This document shows, piece by piece, positions 8,884-20,500 of a DNA stretch of 64,000 nucleotides. A model generated the notes under the pieces. It saw nothing but the letters and a program-made list of their open reading frames with translations. It was not told where the DNA came from and made no database searches. A program made the position numbers and the translations under genes. This DNA is from Hygrophila difformis (taxonomy: Eukaryota > Streptophyta > Magnoliopsida > Lamiales > Acanthaceae). Position 1 is the first letter of the stretch, and each line of letters opens with the position of its first letter. The stretch lies in contig JAOANR010000005.1 of the NCBI GenBank assembly GCA_030278955.1, positions 34,661,105-34,725,104 on the forward strand, given 5' to 3'.

Positions 8884-11015
8884 ATGCAACGGAGAAAGGA
8901 AACACCACCTGAACTTCCACTCAACCTCGAAATAGAAAGGGAAGCGAGACAAATCAGAGCCCTCACTAAGCAGAGGAAAGAGCAGGAAAGGAGGGAACGT
9001 GTAAGGAAATCTTCGTCCAGTACGAGCAGCGGAGTTTTAGATATGGCACAGTTACCAGGCAACAATCCACCCATTATTCCTGATAACCCTGTCATTATTG
9101 ACAATAACCCACCACCACTTCATGAAAATCGAGATGGAGATGGCGATGAGACAGACGACCATCCATTGAATGAAATTCAAGGTGAGAGGAATCTGCCCAA
9201 CATCGGTAATCAAAATCTCAACCCACCACTTCCCCAAAACCAGTTCAATAACCCACTTAACCAGAATAATCCAAACAACCAGCATTTTCAGAATCCTCAG
9301 TTTCAGAACCCTCAATTCAATCAGCATCAAAATCCTCCCAATCCAAATGATTTCAATGACCCCAGAAACTATTATCCGCATCAGAACTATTACCCACAGC
9401 ATTATCAAGGAGGGCCGGGGAACAATCAACAAGCAGCAGCTGCTGACTATATGCAACCCATTCTGGAGCCATATTTGAACATTCCTGGACAAGCTCCATT
9501 CTTGGCCAGGAATTTCGAATTAAAGCCGACACTCATCAATCTTGTTCAGAGCAATCAGTTTGCGGGGGCAAGTCATGAAGACCCGCATGACCATCTGCAG
9601 ACCTTCCTGGAACTGTGACACCATCAAAAATCATAATGTATCTCCTAACACTATTTGTTTGAGATTGTTTCCTTTCTCTTTGTCTAGTGGAGCCCGGACG
9701 TGGTACAAATCGCTGCCGGTCAATCCGAAGTCCACATGGGAAGAAGTGATCAGAACCTTCTTGGCAAAATACTTTTCGGAATCCAAGGTGGACGAATGCC
9801 GATCCAAAATTGCGGAATTCAAAATGAAGCCAGACGAATCCCTGTATGACGCAAAGGAGCGGTTCTTCAACCTACTCAGAAAATGTCCCCAACATGGTTT
9901 CCATGAGTGGGAACAATTGAGGAAATTCTGCAGCGGTTTGACCCCATCCTGGAAATACATGCTTGATGCAGCTGGTGGTCAACATTTGCTCCACATGCCA
10001 ATGGATCAAGCCTGGGGAAAGATTGAAACAATGAGTGTAAACAGATCTGTTCTAACTGACGATGTTGATCCCCCTCCCCCTCGTGGTTTATGTGCTGTAG
10101 GTACAGCAGGCAAGTCTGAATTAGACAAATTGAAAGATCAAGTGGCCGTGTTGGCCTTGAATCAAGAATCTGGGAGTTCTTCGCAAGCCCAAAATGCTAA
10201 AATTGTCTGTGGATCGTGCCAGGGTCCACATCCTACTGAAGCTTGTCAACAGGTGACGAATGAGAACTGCAACTATGCAGGTGGATTCCAAAACCGGCAC
10301 CCTAACCTCTTATATTCCAACAACAATGCCTTGAATTCACACCTGTTAACCCAGCCTCAACAGTTTAACCAACCCAGGCCCCAACATTTCAACCCGAACT
10401 TTCAACCCCAGATTCTAGCCAGGCCACCTCAGAACCAAAATTTTCAAAACTTCCAGCAGCCACAAAATTAATTTGTCCCCAATCAGAACCAGCCCCAAAA
10501 CCAATTGTTCCTAACCAAAACCAAGCCCAGAACCAGTGGAATCCACCTCAGCAGAAGCCACCTTCTAGACTTGAGAACATAATGACTGAATTCATCTCAA
10601 GCCAGAAGGAGATAAACACACAGTTGCAGGATTCCATAAGAAACGTGGAAACCCAGGTGACCCAGATGGCCAAAGAACTCCAGAAAAGAGATCAGGGGAC
10701 TTTGCCGAGCAGTTCAGAAAAGAACCCCCAGTGTAAGGCTATCACGTTGAAATCGGGCAAGGTTCTGGCAGGGCCACGGATCAAAGAAGTGCAAGGGAAG
10801 GAATCTGACAAAGAAAGTATTGAGGAAAATCAGGGAATAGGGGAGGAAGGAGAAAAAGAAAAAGAAACTGAGACAGCAGAACTCAGTGGAAAAACTGGTA
10901 AAGGTGAAGGTAAAATTTCTGACCCTTCACCACAAAAACATTTAGATGATAATAAGTATATGCCAAGGGTGCCATACACTACACGTCTTAAAAATAAGGA
11001 ACATGATCTTAAATT
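8884..11015 (+). pseudogene. gag: E1 Athila gag, frameshifted
   Basis: Structural protein of the retrotransposon particle. The ATG at 8884 opens MQRRKETPPELPLN, then a region rich in Asn, Pro, Gln and His (about residues 60-190). The frame shifts near 9610 into 9542-10471, which holds the conserved gag core (GARTWYKSLP, STWEEVIRTFLAKYF, FKMKPDESLYDAKERF, LRKCPQHGFHEWEQL) and a knuckle-like CGSCQGPHPTEAC. A TAA at 10469-10471 stops that frame. A third fragment (10582-11028) carries the gag tail with a coiled-coil-like stretch (TQLQDSIRNVETQVTQMAKE), the motif CKAITLKSGK and an acidic Lys/Glu region. The order and motifs are Athila-like; two or more frame breaks make it a pseudogene. Confidence 0.88.
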
Positions 11016-14000
11016 ATGGAAAGATTGAAAGCTGTTGAGATCACTATTCCCTTGGTCGAAATGATTTCAGAAATGCCCGTCTATGCTAAATTTCTTAAAG
11101 AAATGATTTCAAGGAAAATGAAATTCGACCAGGATGAAGTGGTGGTTTTAAATAGCAGTTGCAGTGCCATAATCCAAAGAGTGCTACCTGAGAAGAAGGA
11201 GGACCCGGGTTGTATCACACTGCCAGTCCACATCGTAAAGACAAATGTCGGAAAGGGATTATGTGACTTGGGGTCGAGCATCAACGTTATGCCACTCGCC
11301 ATGGCAAAACGTCTTCACTTGGGAGTGATTAAGCCGGTTACAATGAAATTACAACTGGCAGACCAGTCAATCACTCATCCCGTTGGGATATTGAAGGACG
11401 TGATCGTCAAGACGGGAGGAATACTCTTTCCTATCGACTTCATTATTCTCGACATAGACGAAGACTATGAGATGCCACTGATCTTAGGCCGCCCCTTCCT
11501 TTCAACGAGTGGTGCACTGATAGATGCGCGTTCAAATCAAATCAAGCTCCGTGTTGGAGAAGAAGAGCTGAATTTCAACATGGGTAAGCTGTAGAGGTTT
11601 CCGCATGAGGAAACTTGTTCCACAATTGATGTAATAGATAGGGGAGAAGGAGAGCTAGACTCTAACAATGGGATTGTAATGATGATGGATGATGACTTTT
11701 CAAAGCAGGTACTGAAGCCTGCTGGCGCGGAGCAAGAAGGTTGCAGCGCCGTCCATTTCGCCAATCCCGAAACTGGGAATTTGGAGGAATATGATGGCGC
11801 CGATTTCCATGACGACGCCAACCAAGAGGAGGCGGATCCTGTGCTGATGCAGGATCCGAAAGGTAAATCTGAATTTCCCCCATCTAATTCTCGCAAATTA
11901 CTTCCTTCGGTGGAATGCCCACCAGAGCTTGAACTAAAAGTGCTACCGGACCATCTTAAGTATGCGTTTCTCGCTGAACATAAAATGCTACCGGTAATTG
12001 TGTCAGCTAAGCTGACACAAGATTAAGAAAATGCTCTGGTGGGGGTGCTTAAAAAATATGTGCGTGCAATCGGTTGGACCATTTCTGATATCAAAGGAAT
12101 AAGCCCTTCTGTTTGTATGCACAGGATTCTAATGGAGGAGAATTTCAAGCCTTCACGCCAGCCCCAACAAAGATTGAACCCACCCATGCAAGAAGTGGTA
12201 AGAAAGGAAGTGATCAAGCTGTTAGATGCCGGTATTATATACCCAATTTCTGACAGCAAATGGGTCAGTCCTGTACAGGTTGTTCCCAAGCGGGGTGGGA
12301 TGTGCATAACCAAGAATGAACAAGGGGAGGAAATTGCCACACGGCCGGTCACCGGATGGAGAGTCTGCATAGACTACCGAAGTTGAACGAGGCCACTCGC
12401 AAGGACCATTTCCCTTTACCTTTTATCGATCAAATGTTGGAACGGTTGGCGGGAAGGGAGTTTTATTATTTTTTGGACGGATATTCAGGTTATAATCAAA
12501 TAGTGATCGCCAGTGAGGATCACGAAAAAACAACTTTCACATGCCCTTATGGCACTTTTGCCTATAGGCGCATGCCTTTTGGTTTGTGTAATGCACCTGC
12601 CACTTTTCAACGTTGCATGATGTCTATATTTTCTGAATTTATCGAAAAGTGCATTGAAGTTTTCATGGATGACTTCTCTATATATGGAGATACATTTGAA
12701 GAATGTTTGACCAATCTTGCTAAGATTCTAAAGAGATGTGAGGACACTAACTTGGTTTTAAATTGGGAAAAGTGCCATTTTATGGTCACTGAGGGCATAG
12801 TGTTAGGTCATCGCATTTCACGAGCAGGCATTGAAGTCGATCCAGCCAAAGTCTCAGTCATTTCCAATCTCCCTCTCCCTAATTCTATTAAAGCAATTAG
12901 GAGCTTCCTAGGGCATGCCGGTTTTTACCGGAGATTCATTAAGGATTTCTCTAAAATTGCCAAGCCGCTCACTAATTTGCTTTGTAAAGAAAATTCCTTT
13001 TTAATAAACGAAGCGTGTGTTCAAGCCCTTGACACGCTCAAAAAGATGTTGGTTTCTGCTCCAATAGTACAACCACCCAATTGGTCAATACCTTTCGAGG
13101 TAATGTGCGATGCAAGTGATCTATCCGTGGGTGCAGTACTTGGGCAACATAAGGAAGGGAAACATTGTGTAATTCATTACGCAAGTCACGCCCTGAATGA
13201 AGCCCAAATCAATTACACTACCACGGAAAAAGAAATGTACGCTGTGGTTTTCGCGTTTGATAAATTCAGACAATACCTTATTGGTACGAAAACCATAGTG
13301 TACACAGATCACTCTGCACTGAGATACTTGTTCAGCAAACAAGATGCCAAACCTCGATTAATCAGGTGGGTACTTCTGTTGCAGGAATTCGACATCGTAA
13401 TAAAAGATAGGCGAGGTCGAGATAATGGTGCTGCTGACCATTTATCTCGATTGGAAAATGATAAAAATGATAAAGCCGTCAATGAGGATTTCCCAGAAGA
13501 ACAACTGTTTGCATTGCATTTGCACGATCAGGCGTGTCCATGGTTTTCCGACATTGCTAACTTCTTGGCATGCGGAATAACCCCACCTTTTTCAAGCAAT
13601 CATCTCAAGAATAAGTTCAAACGAGATGTATTAAATTACTTCTGGGAAGAACCTTATCTCTTCAAGCACTGCGCTGATTCGATAATCAGGCGATGTGTAA
13701 CCGAGCATGAAGCCTATCGAATTGTCAAAAAATGCCATGAATCAGAGTATGGAGGTCACCACGGCCACACTCGAACGGCCCACAAGGTCCTCGAGTGTGG
13801 ATTCTACTGGCCTCACATCTATGAGGATTGCAAGACATTTGTGAAAGCTTGCGACAGGTGCCAAAGATTAGGAAACATTTCCAAGAGGGATGAGATGCCT
13901 CAGAAAGGAATTCTCACTCTTGAGATCTTTGATGTATGGGGCATCGACTTCATGGGACCGTTCCCACCATCTGGTGGAAAATACTATATCTTGGTGGTTG

Positions 14001-14826
14001 TCGATTACGTGTCCAAATGGGTCTAGGCTGTCGCATTATCAACCAATGATGGTAGCTAAGTCATTAAGTTCCTCAAGAACAACATTTTTAACCGATTTGG
14101 CGTACCTAGGGTGATAATATCTGATGGAGGAACACATTTTGTTAATAAATCCTTTGAGAACCTTATGATAAAAACTGATATCCTCCATAAGATAGGCACG
14201 CCTTATCATCCTAGACAAGTGGTCAAGTCGAGGTATCAAATCGCGAGATCAAACATATACTCGAAGCCACTGTCGGGAAAACCCGAAAGGACTGGGCACG
14301 TAAGCTCAATGATGCTCTATGGGCATATCGTACTGCATACAAGACTCCCATTGGGATGTCTCCTTATAGACTTGTCTTCGGAAAAGCCTGTCATTTGCCT
14401 GTAGAGTTAGAGCATAAATCTTACTGGGCCGTTAAAACGCTTAACTTCGATCCGAAAGTTGCTCAAAGCAAACGCAAGTTGGACCTCAATGAAATTGAGG
14501 AAATACGAGCGCAAGCCTACGAGAGCTCTCGGATTTACAAAGAGTGGACCCAGAAGTTACACGATCGCCGGATTAAGCCTAAGCACTTTTATGTTGGTCA
14601 AAATGTATTGTTGTTCAATTCTAGGTTGAAGCTGTTCCCCGGAAAGCTTAAATCCAGATGGGAAGGGCCACATGAAGTGCTAGAGGTGTTTGAAAATGGA
14701 GCCGTCAGGATCAGAACTGACAAAGGCAACATAGTGGTGAATGGGCACCGACTGAAGGAATACATCGGACAGTTCGATCCGGAAAAAGAGAGCCAAACAG
14801 TGACAGACCCGGCTTATCCTCATTAA
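11016..14826 (+). pseudogene. pol: E1 Athila pol (protease, RT, RNase H, integrase), disrupted
   Basis: Protease with LCDLGSSINVMP and ILGRPFL lies at 11016-11594. The same frame continues past TAG (11592-11594) and TAA (12024-12026) into the RT fingers, then shifts near 12380. The 12356-14026 segment holds RT ([26 protein letters not shown]), RNase H ([31 protein letters not shown]) and the integrase zinc region (H-x3-H, then CDRCQ) through [27 protein letters not shown] stops it at 14024-14026. The DDE core (IISDGGTHF) and the following part are scattered over frames between 14027 and 14404. The C-terminal tail (14356-14826) is open, with [19 protein letters not shown] and a [16 protein letters not shown] segment. 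RT before integrase is the Gypsy order. No chromodomain is seen. Confidence 0.92.
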
Positions 14827-14942
14827 AAAAATAAAAAAATAAAAAAAAATAATTAATTAAATTAAAATTTATTATTATTATTATTATTATATACATTTAT
14901 ATCATTTTAGTTTAAAGCAGAAACTATACAAAAATCAATTAA

Positions 14943-15024
14943 ACATTTAGAGTACTAAGACTCTAAATGTGAGGATGTTGATATTTGGAGAAAATCTAAT
15001 GCGTTTCAATTATCTATCTTGCAG
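14943..15024 (+). promoter_or_regulatory. Stem-loop/box/acceptor module, copy 2 (after pol)
   Basis: A perfect 11-bp stem ACATTTAGAGT (14943-14953) / ACTCTAAATGT (14960-14970), the box AAATGTGAGGATGTTGAT (14965-14982) and a strong acceptor-like TCTATCTTGCAG ending at 15024. No ORF follows directly; the next coding exon is at 16011. It could serve to splice LTR-initiated RNA into the third coding unit, by inference. Confidence 0.6.
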
Positions 15025-15345
15025 GAATTCCGGAACCACCAAAAAGAAGGAGCAGAAAAATAGCGCGGAAAACCAGGTTCTCGGTTGGATTAATTCCATA
15101 AAGTTAAGAAAATAATCCCGGAAATTAAAGCAATTTAAAATCCGGAATAATTTTTGGAAACAAATGGAATTAGTCCAACCTATTTATGCAAATAGATTAT
15201 TTAATTTCAGCCTAGTAGTTTTGAATTTATTTGGACTGAATTTATTCAGGTCCAAATCAAATAAAGTGGATTCAGGCCCAATAACACACTCGGGCCCAGA
15301 CCACGAAAAATTTGAAAATTCAAAAATTCCGTGTACGGAAACCCT

Positions 15346-15838
15346 CTTGTGTCGCGAGGCATTGCCTCACGCCAGGAGGGAGGATAGCGACACGGCTCCC
15401 TAGTACAGTGAGACCTCTATCGCGAAGCAAAACCGTGTCGCGAGACCACGCCTCGCGACCGGGGTTAGCTCCGCGACACCATCTCATCAGTCCCTAACCC
15501 CCTCATTCCATATCCTGTCGCAGAATGGACCCAGTCGCGAGACAATGTCTGGCGCCTGAGACCAGTTCCGCGGCACACCCTCACTAAACCCATTCCCAAA
15601 CCTTGTATGTCCCTGTCGCGATACACCCAATCGCGAGACATGGTCTCGCGACTGGCCTCCACTCTCGCGCCACAGTTCATACTTGGCCCCACTGCCTTCT
15701 AAATCCTGTCCCGATACCCCCCCAGTCGCGAGGCAATGCCTCACGACTGGCTCCCATGCTCCCCGAAACGTCTAATGTCGCTAAGCCCAGTCGTGAACCC
15801 TTGTTTCGCGACATGGGCTAGGGTTCCGCGACTGGGCC
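15346..15838 (+). repeat. Internal hairpin array (GTCGCGA type) before the internal promoter
   Basis: Six hairpin units starting near 15351, 15437, 15532, 15629, 15722 and 15789. Examples are GTCGCGAGGC / GCCTCACG and ATCGCGAGACC-type arms with GGTCTCGCGACTGG. Spacing is 67-100 bp and units resemble those in the LTR but are not simple copies. The last units touch the internal TATA region. The unit design shared with the LTR suggests a common function or origin. Confidence 0.75.
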
Positions 15839-15853
15839 CATTTGTTTATATAT
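15805..15853 (+). promoter_or_regulatory. Internal promoter of the third coding unit
   Basis: ATGGGCTAGGGTT and CTGGGCCCATT (site II-like TGGGCT/TGGGCC and a telo-box-like AGGGTT) are followed by TATATAT at 15847-15853 and then a pyrimidine-rich stretch. From about 15880 to the ATG at 16011 the leader has no upstream ATG. The layout repeats that of the LTR promoter (hairpins, site II/telo-box, TATA). Promoter activity is inferred from sequence only. Confidence 0.6.
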
Positions 15854-16010
15854 CCCCCTTCTTCCTTCTTCCTCCTTACGCTCCCAACAATTAACCATTT
15901 TCAAAACTCTCTCAATCCGAAAACCCTTCTCGAAGAACACCACCGTGTTCCTTCGCACATTTTCCGACCACCAAACTCAAGGGAAACTCTGCCCGATTTT
16001 CGCGAACACA

Positions 16011-16054
16011 ATGGAACCCTCGTCTTCGTCATTCTTGAAGAAAGCCGAGCCATG
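16011..16054 (+). CDS. Third coding unit, exon 1 (start exon)
   Basis: The ATG at 16011 is the first after the internal TATA box and has a favourable context (ACAATGG). It encodes MEPSSSSFLKKAEP plus two bases of the next codon and stops at a consensus donor ATG/GTAAGC (intron from 16055). Unspliced, the frame ends at once (TGG TAA), so splicing is needed. The partner acceptor TATTTTTCAG (17501-17502) completes a TGG codon, and the reading frame then stays open through 17875. This exact frame agreement across a 1448-nt gap is the main evidence. Confidence 0.65.
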
Positions 16055-17502
16055 GTAAGCATTCCTCCATCCAATTCTCGCACCCCTGTTCTCGCGATTT
16101 TAAGGATTTTCGAGTTTTTGGTTGTGCAAATGTATGAATGGGTCGCAATGTGTTTAGCACCCCTGTTTTTAGTTTGATTTTGAGGATTATTTACTGTGGG
16201 CAGTGCTTATTAGAGGTTTTTGATTTGGGTGTTGGCCGAGTTTGTCCTGTAGAAGGAGGGATGCGATGGGTTGATGTTTTTAAGGTATGGAAGTGGTCGA
16301 AGCATGTTTAGGAGATCGACTTTTGTATCTAGGTTGTTTAGAGAACACAGTGACATGAGTTAGGGTTAGACAGGGAGCATTTTCGCAATTGTTGGATTTT
16401 GAAGCTTTTAAGGTTCATTTACTTGTGTTTGTCCATTCTGAGTTTTGGTGGTTCACTGCCTTATGTGTTGTTGGCCAATCATCCTGAAATTGTGCTTGTG
16501 GCCTATCTTTTGAAATCCCAAATTCTTTGAAATCTGTGTTCTATGAAGCTAAGAGATGTTTGGGATATTTTTGAATATCTTGGCATTGTTGGTTTCCACA
16601 TTGATCTTGGCATTGTTGGTTTCCACGTTGTTAATCAGAATTGCTAACCATGATTGATGAATTCGTCTTAGCTTCTTTGTTTTAGTTTGAGGAGAAGCAT
16701 GATCTTTTTATTATCGTGGTACTGTGTTCATATGGCTTGCATGCCAAATTCCATTTAATGCTTACTCCTTGTTTTAGTACCCTGTGTGTAGGAAGGCTGA
16801 ATTCTGTAAAAGTTAGTGTATGGTTGTTTATGGCAGTGCCTGTGCACACCAAAAACCCTGCCAAAACCCCTTTGCAAACAATCACTTTTCACAAAAAGAC
16901 AAAAAGAGTTGGTAGAGAATAAAAGATTGACTTGTGTATTTTTGGTTCCCAATGGAACTAAAAGTGTGAGTAGATAACAATATTTTTGTCACTTAACTGC
17001 TATCCTTTTTAAAATCCAAAAATGGGACCACACACATCTCACTTTTTATTTTATAAAACAGGTCAACCCTTAAAAAATTAAAAAAAAATAGTGTTTGCAA
17101 ATTTTTGGGAATGTTTTAACTGTCCAATGCAGTCCAAGCAGTCCGGGAATAGCAAATCCATACCGCCACGTCTCCACTGCACTTTCCCCATTTCGAGCAT
17201 CCATTCCATTCGTTTCATTTCTTTCCATTTTCAACAAGTGCCTCGAACTTGTTTAATAAAATTGAAAAATCACACTCTTTGGGCCCAATAGCCCATTAAA
17301 AATACTTTAGGTCCAATGACCTAAATTTTTTAAAATTAGCCATTGAAGTACATATGCTTTGTAATAAAGTTTTGAGTACTAATCAAATAAATCACATTTC
17401 GAGCAAAGCTCAAAATGTGAGGATGTTGATTCTTAAACTTGAAACCCAATTACTAAAAATATAAAAAACTTGTCAGGATTTAATACTTTCTATATTTTTC
17501 AG
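16055..17502 (+). other. Predicted intron of the third coding unit (1448 nt)
   Basis: GTAAGC donor and a pyrimidine-rich TTTCTATATTTTTCAG acceptor. The interior is T-rich and has only short chance ORFs. Its 3' part holds module copy 3. No other gene is seen in it. Confidence 0.6.
17393..17430 (+). promoter_or_regulatory. Stem-loop/box module, copy 3 (in the intron)
   Basis: Stem CACATTTCGAGC (17393-17404) / GCTCAAAATGTG (17408-17419), one mismatch and a 3-nt loop, overlapping the box AAATGTGAGGATGTTGAT (17413-17430). It lies 72 nt upstream of the acceptor at 17502. A branch-point or splicing-control role is inferred. Confidence 0.6.
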
Positions 17503-20500
17503 GAATGAGAAGGTCATCAAACCTGCTATTGGACTGCCTGACTGTACTCTGCATCAGGCAGCAATAGAGGCTTCTACGAACACAACTCAGATAAAGAAGC
17601 TCAGGGAAGCCTTGATCAGCGAATACAAGGTCCAGTTGGATCACACTATTGAGCCTATATTAGAGTTAAGGCAAGGATGGAACGTGAGTATTCTGCCGGC
17701 AGAAAGATCCACTACCCTTACAAACATCGAAAGGGATTTCTCCCATCACATGCTGAAATTTTGGGAGCTGATGACAGATCATGCACCGAATGACTCTGAA
17801 ATATCAAATACATATGGCTACTTGGGAACGTCATTTGGAGAGGGGAACAGTGGGGCTATTAATCTCAGATTATGACATACTCATCCCAGATCAGCCAATA
17901 GACCCACAAGTGCGACTGCAGTTTGTGGAGAAACCCATGGATGTAAGCCGAATATTGGGAAAGGGAGCTATAATGATGCACCAAGCCTTCCCTTGCATTT
18001 GGAACCCACAACTGTTTAACAACATGGGTGTGGAGGAGCAGAGATGGGTGACCATTCAGGCCAAGCAAAGGCATAAAGAACTGAGCTACAACTTGTTCCA
18101 CAAGTTGAAAAGAATTGAAGAGTTTAACACAGAAAGAAACTCCACTATGCTCAACAAACTCAGAGAAGAAATCAATGCCGCTCGACATGAATGGCACCAG
18201 CTGGCGTATCTGTGGGGGAAAGGCAGGGGACTCATCAAGCAAGAACAATTGGACAAAGGATTGGTCTTGCCGTACGAGGAAAATTTTGAAGCGATTTTTG
18301 TGAACAAGCGATTCGGCCAGGCGGGAGAATCTAAGAAAGGGACTGAAGTGGACCCCGATTTTCCTGAGCACGTCAGAGTGCTCAGAGAAAAACTGTTATA
18401 TGAAATACAACACAAGAATTGGTCAGTGTTGAGAAAAGATGCAAGACAATTTAGACTGATGACCAAGGCCGAGGCAGGAGAACACTTGAAGTATGACGTG
18501 GCACAGGACATGACTTATTTGAAAGAAGAAATAGAAAGGGATATGGTGGGCACCATGATGGAGCAATACAGAACATCATATCTCAAACTCCTCATGGACA
18601 TGGATAAAGAGGCCCTGAACTATGGAAACACGGGGAATAAGGCGAAAGTGATGCATTATAACCACAATATTAGAAGCCTGATCTGTAATAGGGTTAAAAA
18701 TGCATGGGAATTCAAACTGGTCAGAATCACCAATCCGGTATTTGTGCAAGACTATCTGAGATATGCCCACAAGCGGTTTGGGATGCAAGCAGCAGAGGAA
18801 GAAGATCCAGATGCTGCTATTGATGATTATATCTCTACTCCCCCTCCTGAAGCCAACCCACAGCCTACCCAACCGACGGTGCAAGCATCTGCTTTGCCAC
18901 CAAGGGGGCAAGTTGAAGTGCAGAAAGCTGCTACTGAAACACAATCTGAAGCACCAACATCTGCTGTAGCAGAAACTGCAGCCCAGCCAACTCAAGTGCA
19001 AACAAAGAAGAGACTGATAAAGGCAGCAGATAAAGAGAAACCGGCAAGGGCTCCAGAACGAAAAGTGGTGATTAAAGAGCCCGAGCCAACTGCTAGGAAG
19101 GTAGCAGCACCTTCAGATCCAAAAGACAAAGGAAAGGGGTGATGCCACCACCGCCGCCTAAAAGAAAACATCAAATTGCCTTGGATGCTGAATATGCCAA
19201 ACAGCTGCAAGAAGAGGAAGATGCGGGGATGGCTATTGCATTGGCAGAACAAAACACTGAAGAAGGAGGTTCCGGAGTGGAGAAAATAGATGAACATGAA
19301 CGAGCCGAAAGAGAAAAGAAAGCTGCAGAGGAGGAGCAGATTAGGAAAAATATCCAGCAAACAAAGGCTGAGGAAGAACGAAAGAAGAACAAAACTCATG
19401 ATAAGGAAAGCCGAAAATCTGGAGATGTGGAGAAAGATAAGGAAGCAGATGATGAGCTTGTTATCACGGGTGAAGTGCCAGGCCAAGGACTAAAAATCAA
19501 GAAAGAACCCCCTACATGGGCTGGGCCCACTGCTCACGATGCTAAAACCATCCGGGGAGACATAAGGAAGCGATTGAATGAGCAGATCGAAACAAGAATT
19601 GACAAAGGGGAGGGGCCTGAACAGATCCGTTATCAAATGGAAGTATCCCGACTCATCGATCCTCTTGTTGGCACGGCCAGAATTGAAGCAGTTATCACTT
19701 TAGAAGGTCCACCTGCAAATCCAATCACGATATCAGACTTGGTAAAGGAGAAAGTTGATGAGCCGAAAGATCTCACTGAAAGAAGGAAGAATGATATGGA
19801 GGAAGAAAAAGAAGAAGCTCAGCAAGAGGAACAAGAATTTATGGATCAACTGGCACCAATCTTCCAACGTCATGATGGACAAGCTGCTAGGGAGGAGGAG
19901 GAGGTATCAACAAGCGTTGATGATCCTTACTTTCCTGTACTTAACTTTCCAACTCCTGTAAAAACTCAATGCAATACAATGCAATATGTAACTAAACAGG
20001 TTGAGGAGGAATCCAGAAATGAAGCAGCTCAGGGAGAAGGAGAACCAAGTCAGAGGGAGCAGGAGGCAGAATCAAGTAATGAACCCATCCAAGGAAATCA
20101 AAGTGGGTCAACAGATTGGCATGTTAGTGAAGACTTGGAGTCAATTGGTTCTGTTAGACCAATTGAATTCTGGTCTGAAAATACTGTTAGGCACTGGATG
20201 GGAGTTACGAAGCAGTTTGAAAAGAAGAAATTAGACAATGCAGACTTGGGGTCAAGTTTAATGGGCGAATGGAAGGGGCTGAACGATACGCAAAAATGTT
20301 AAAGATGATCGTGCGAGATAAAGGATTCAGCCCAGACATCTTGCTCCACCCTACAGTTGAAACATTCTAAAGAAATCAAGAATGGGGGAACTTCATGTTG
20401 CACAATGAGGAAGATGGACTTGTAGAGCTAACCCGAGAATTCTTCTGCAACATTGGAGCAAGGAGCATGAAGACTTGGATCCGGGGTCATGTTATCAACA

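Noticed and set aside
15025..16010. A third complete LTR inside E1
   Set aside because: The box and promoter design resemble the LTR, but the sequence does not align over length and there is no LTR-like end or primer site at 17430.
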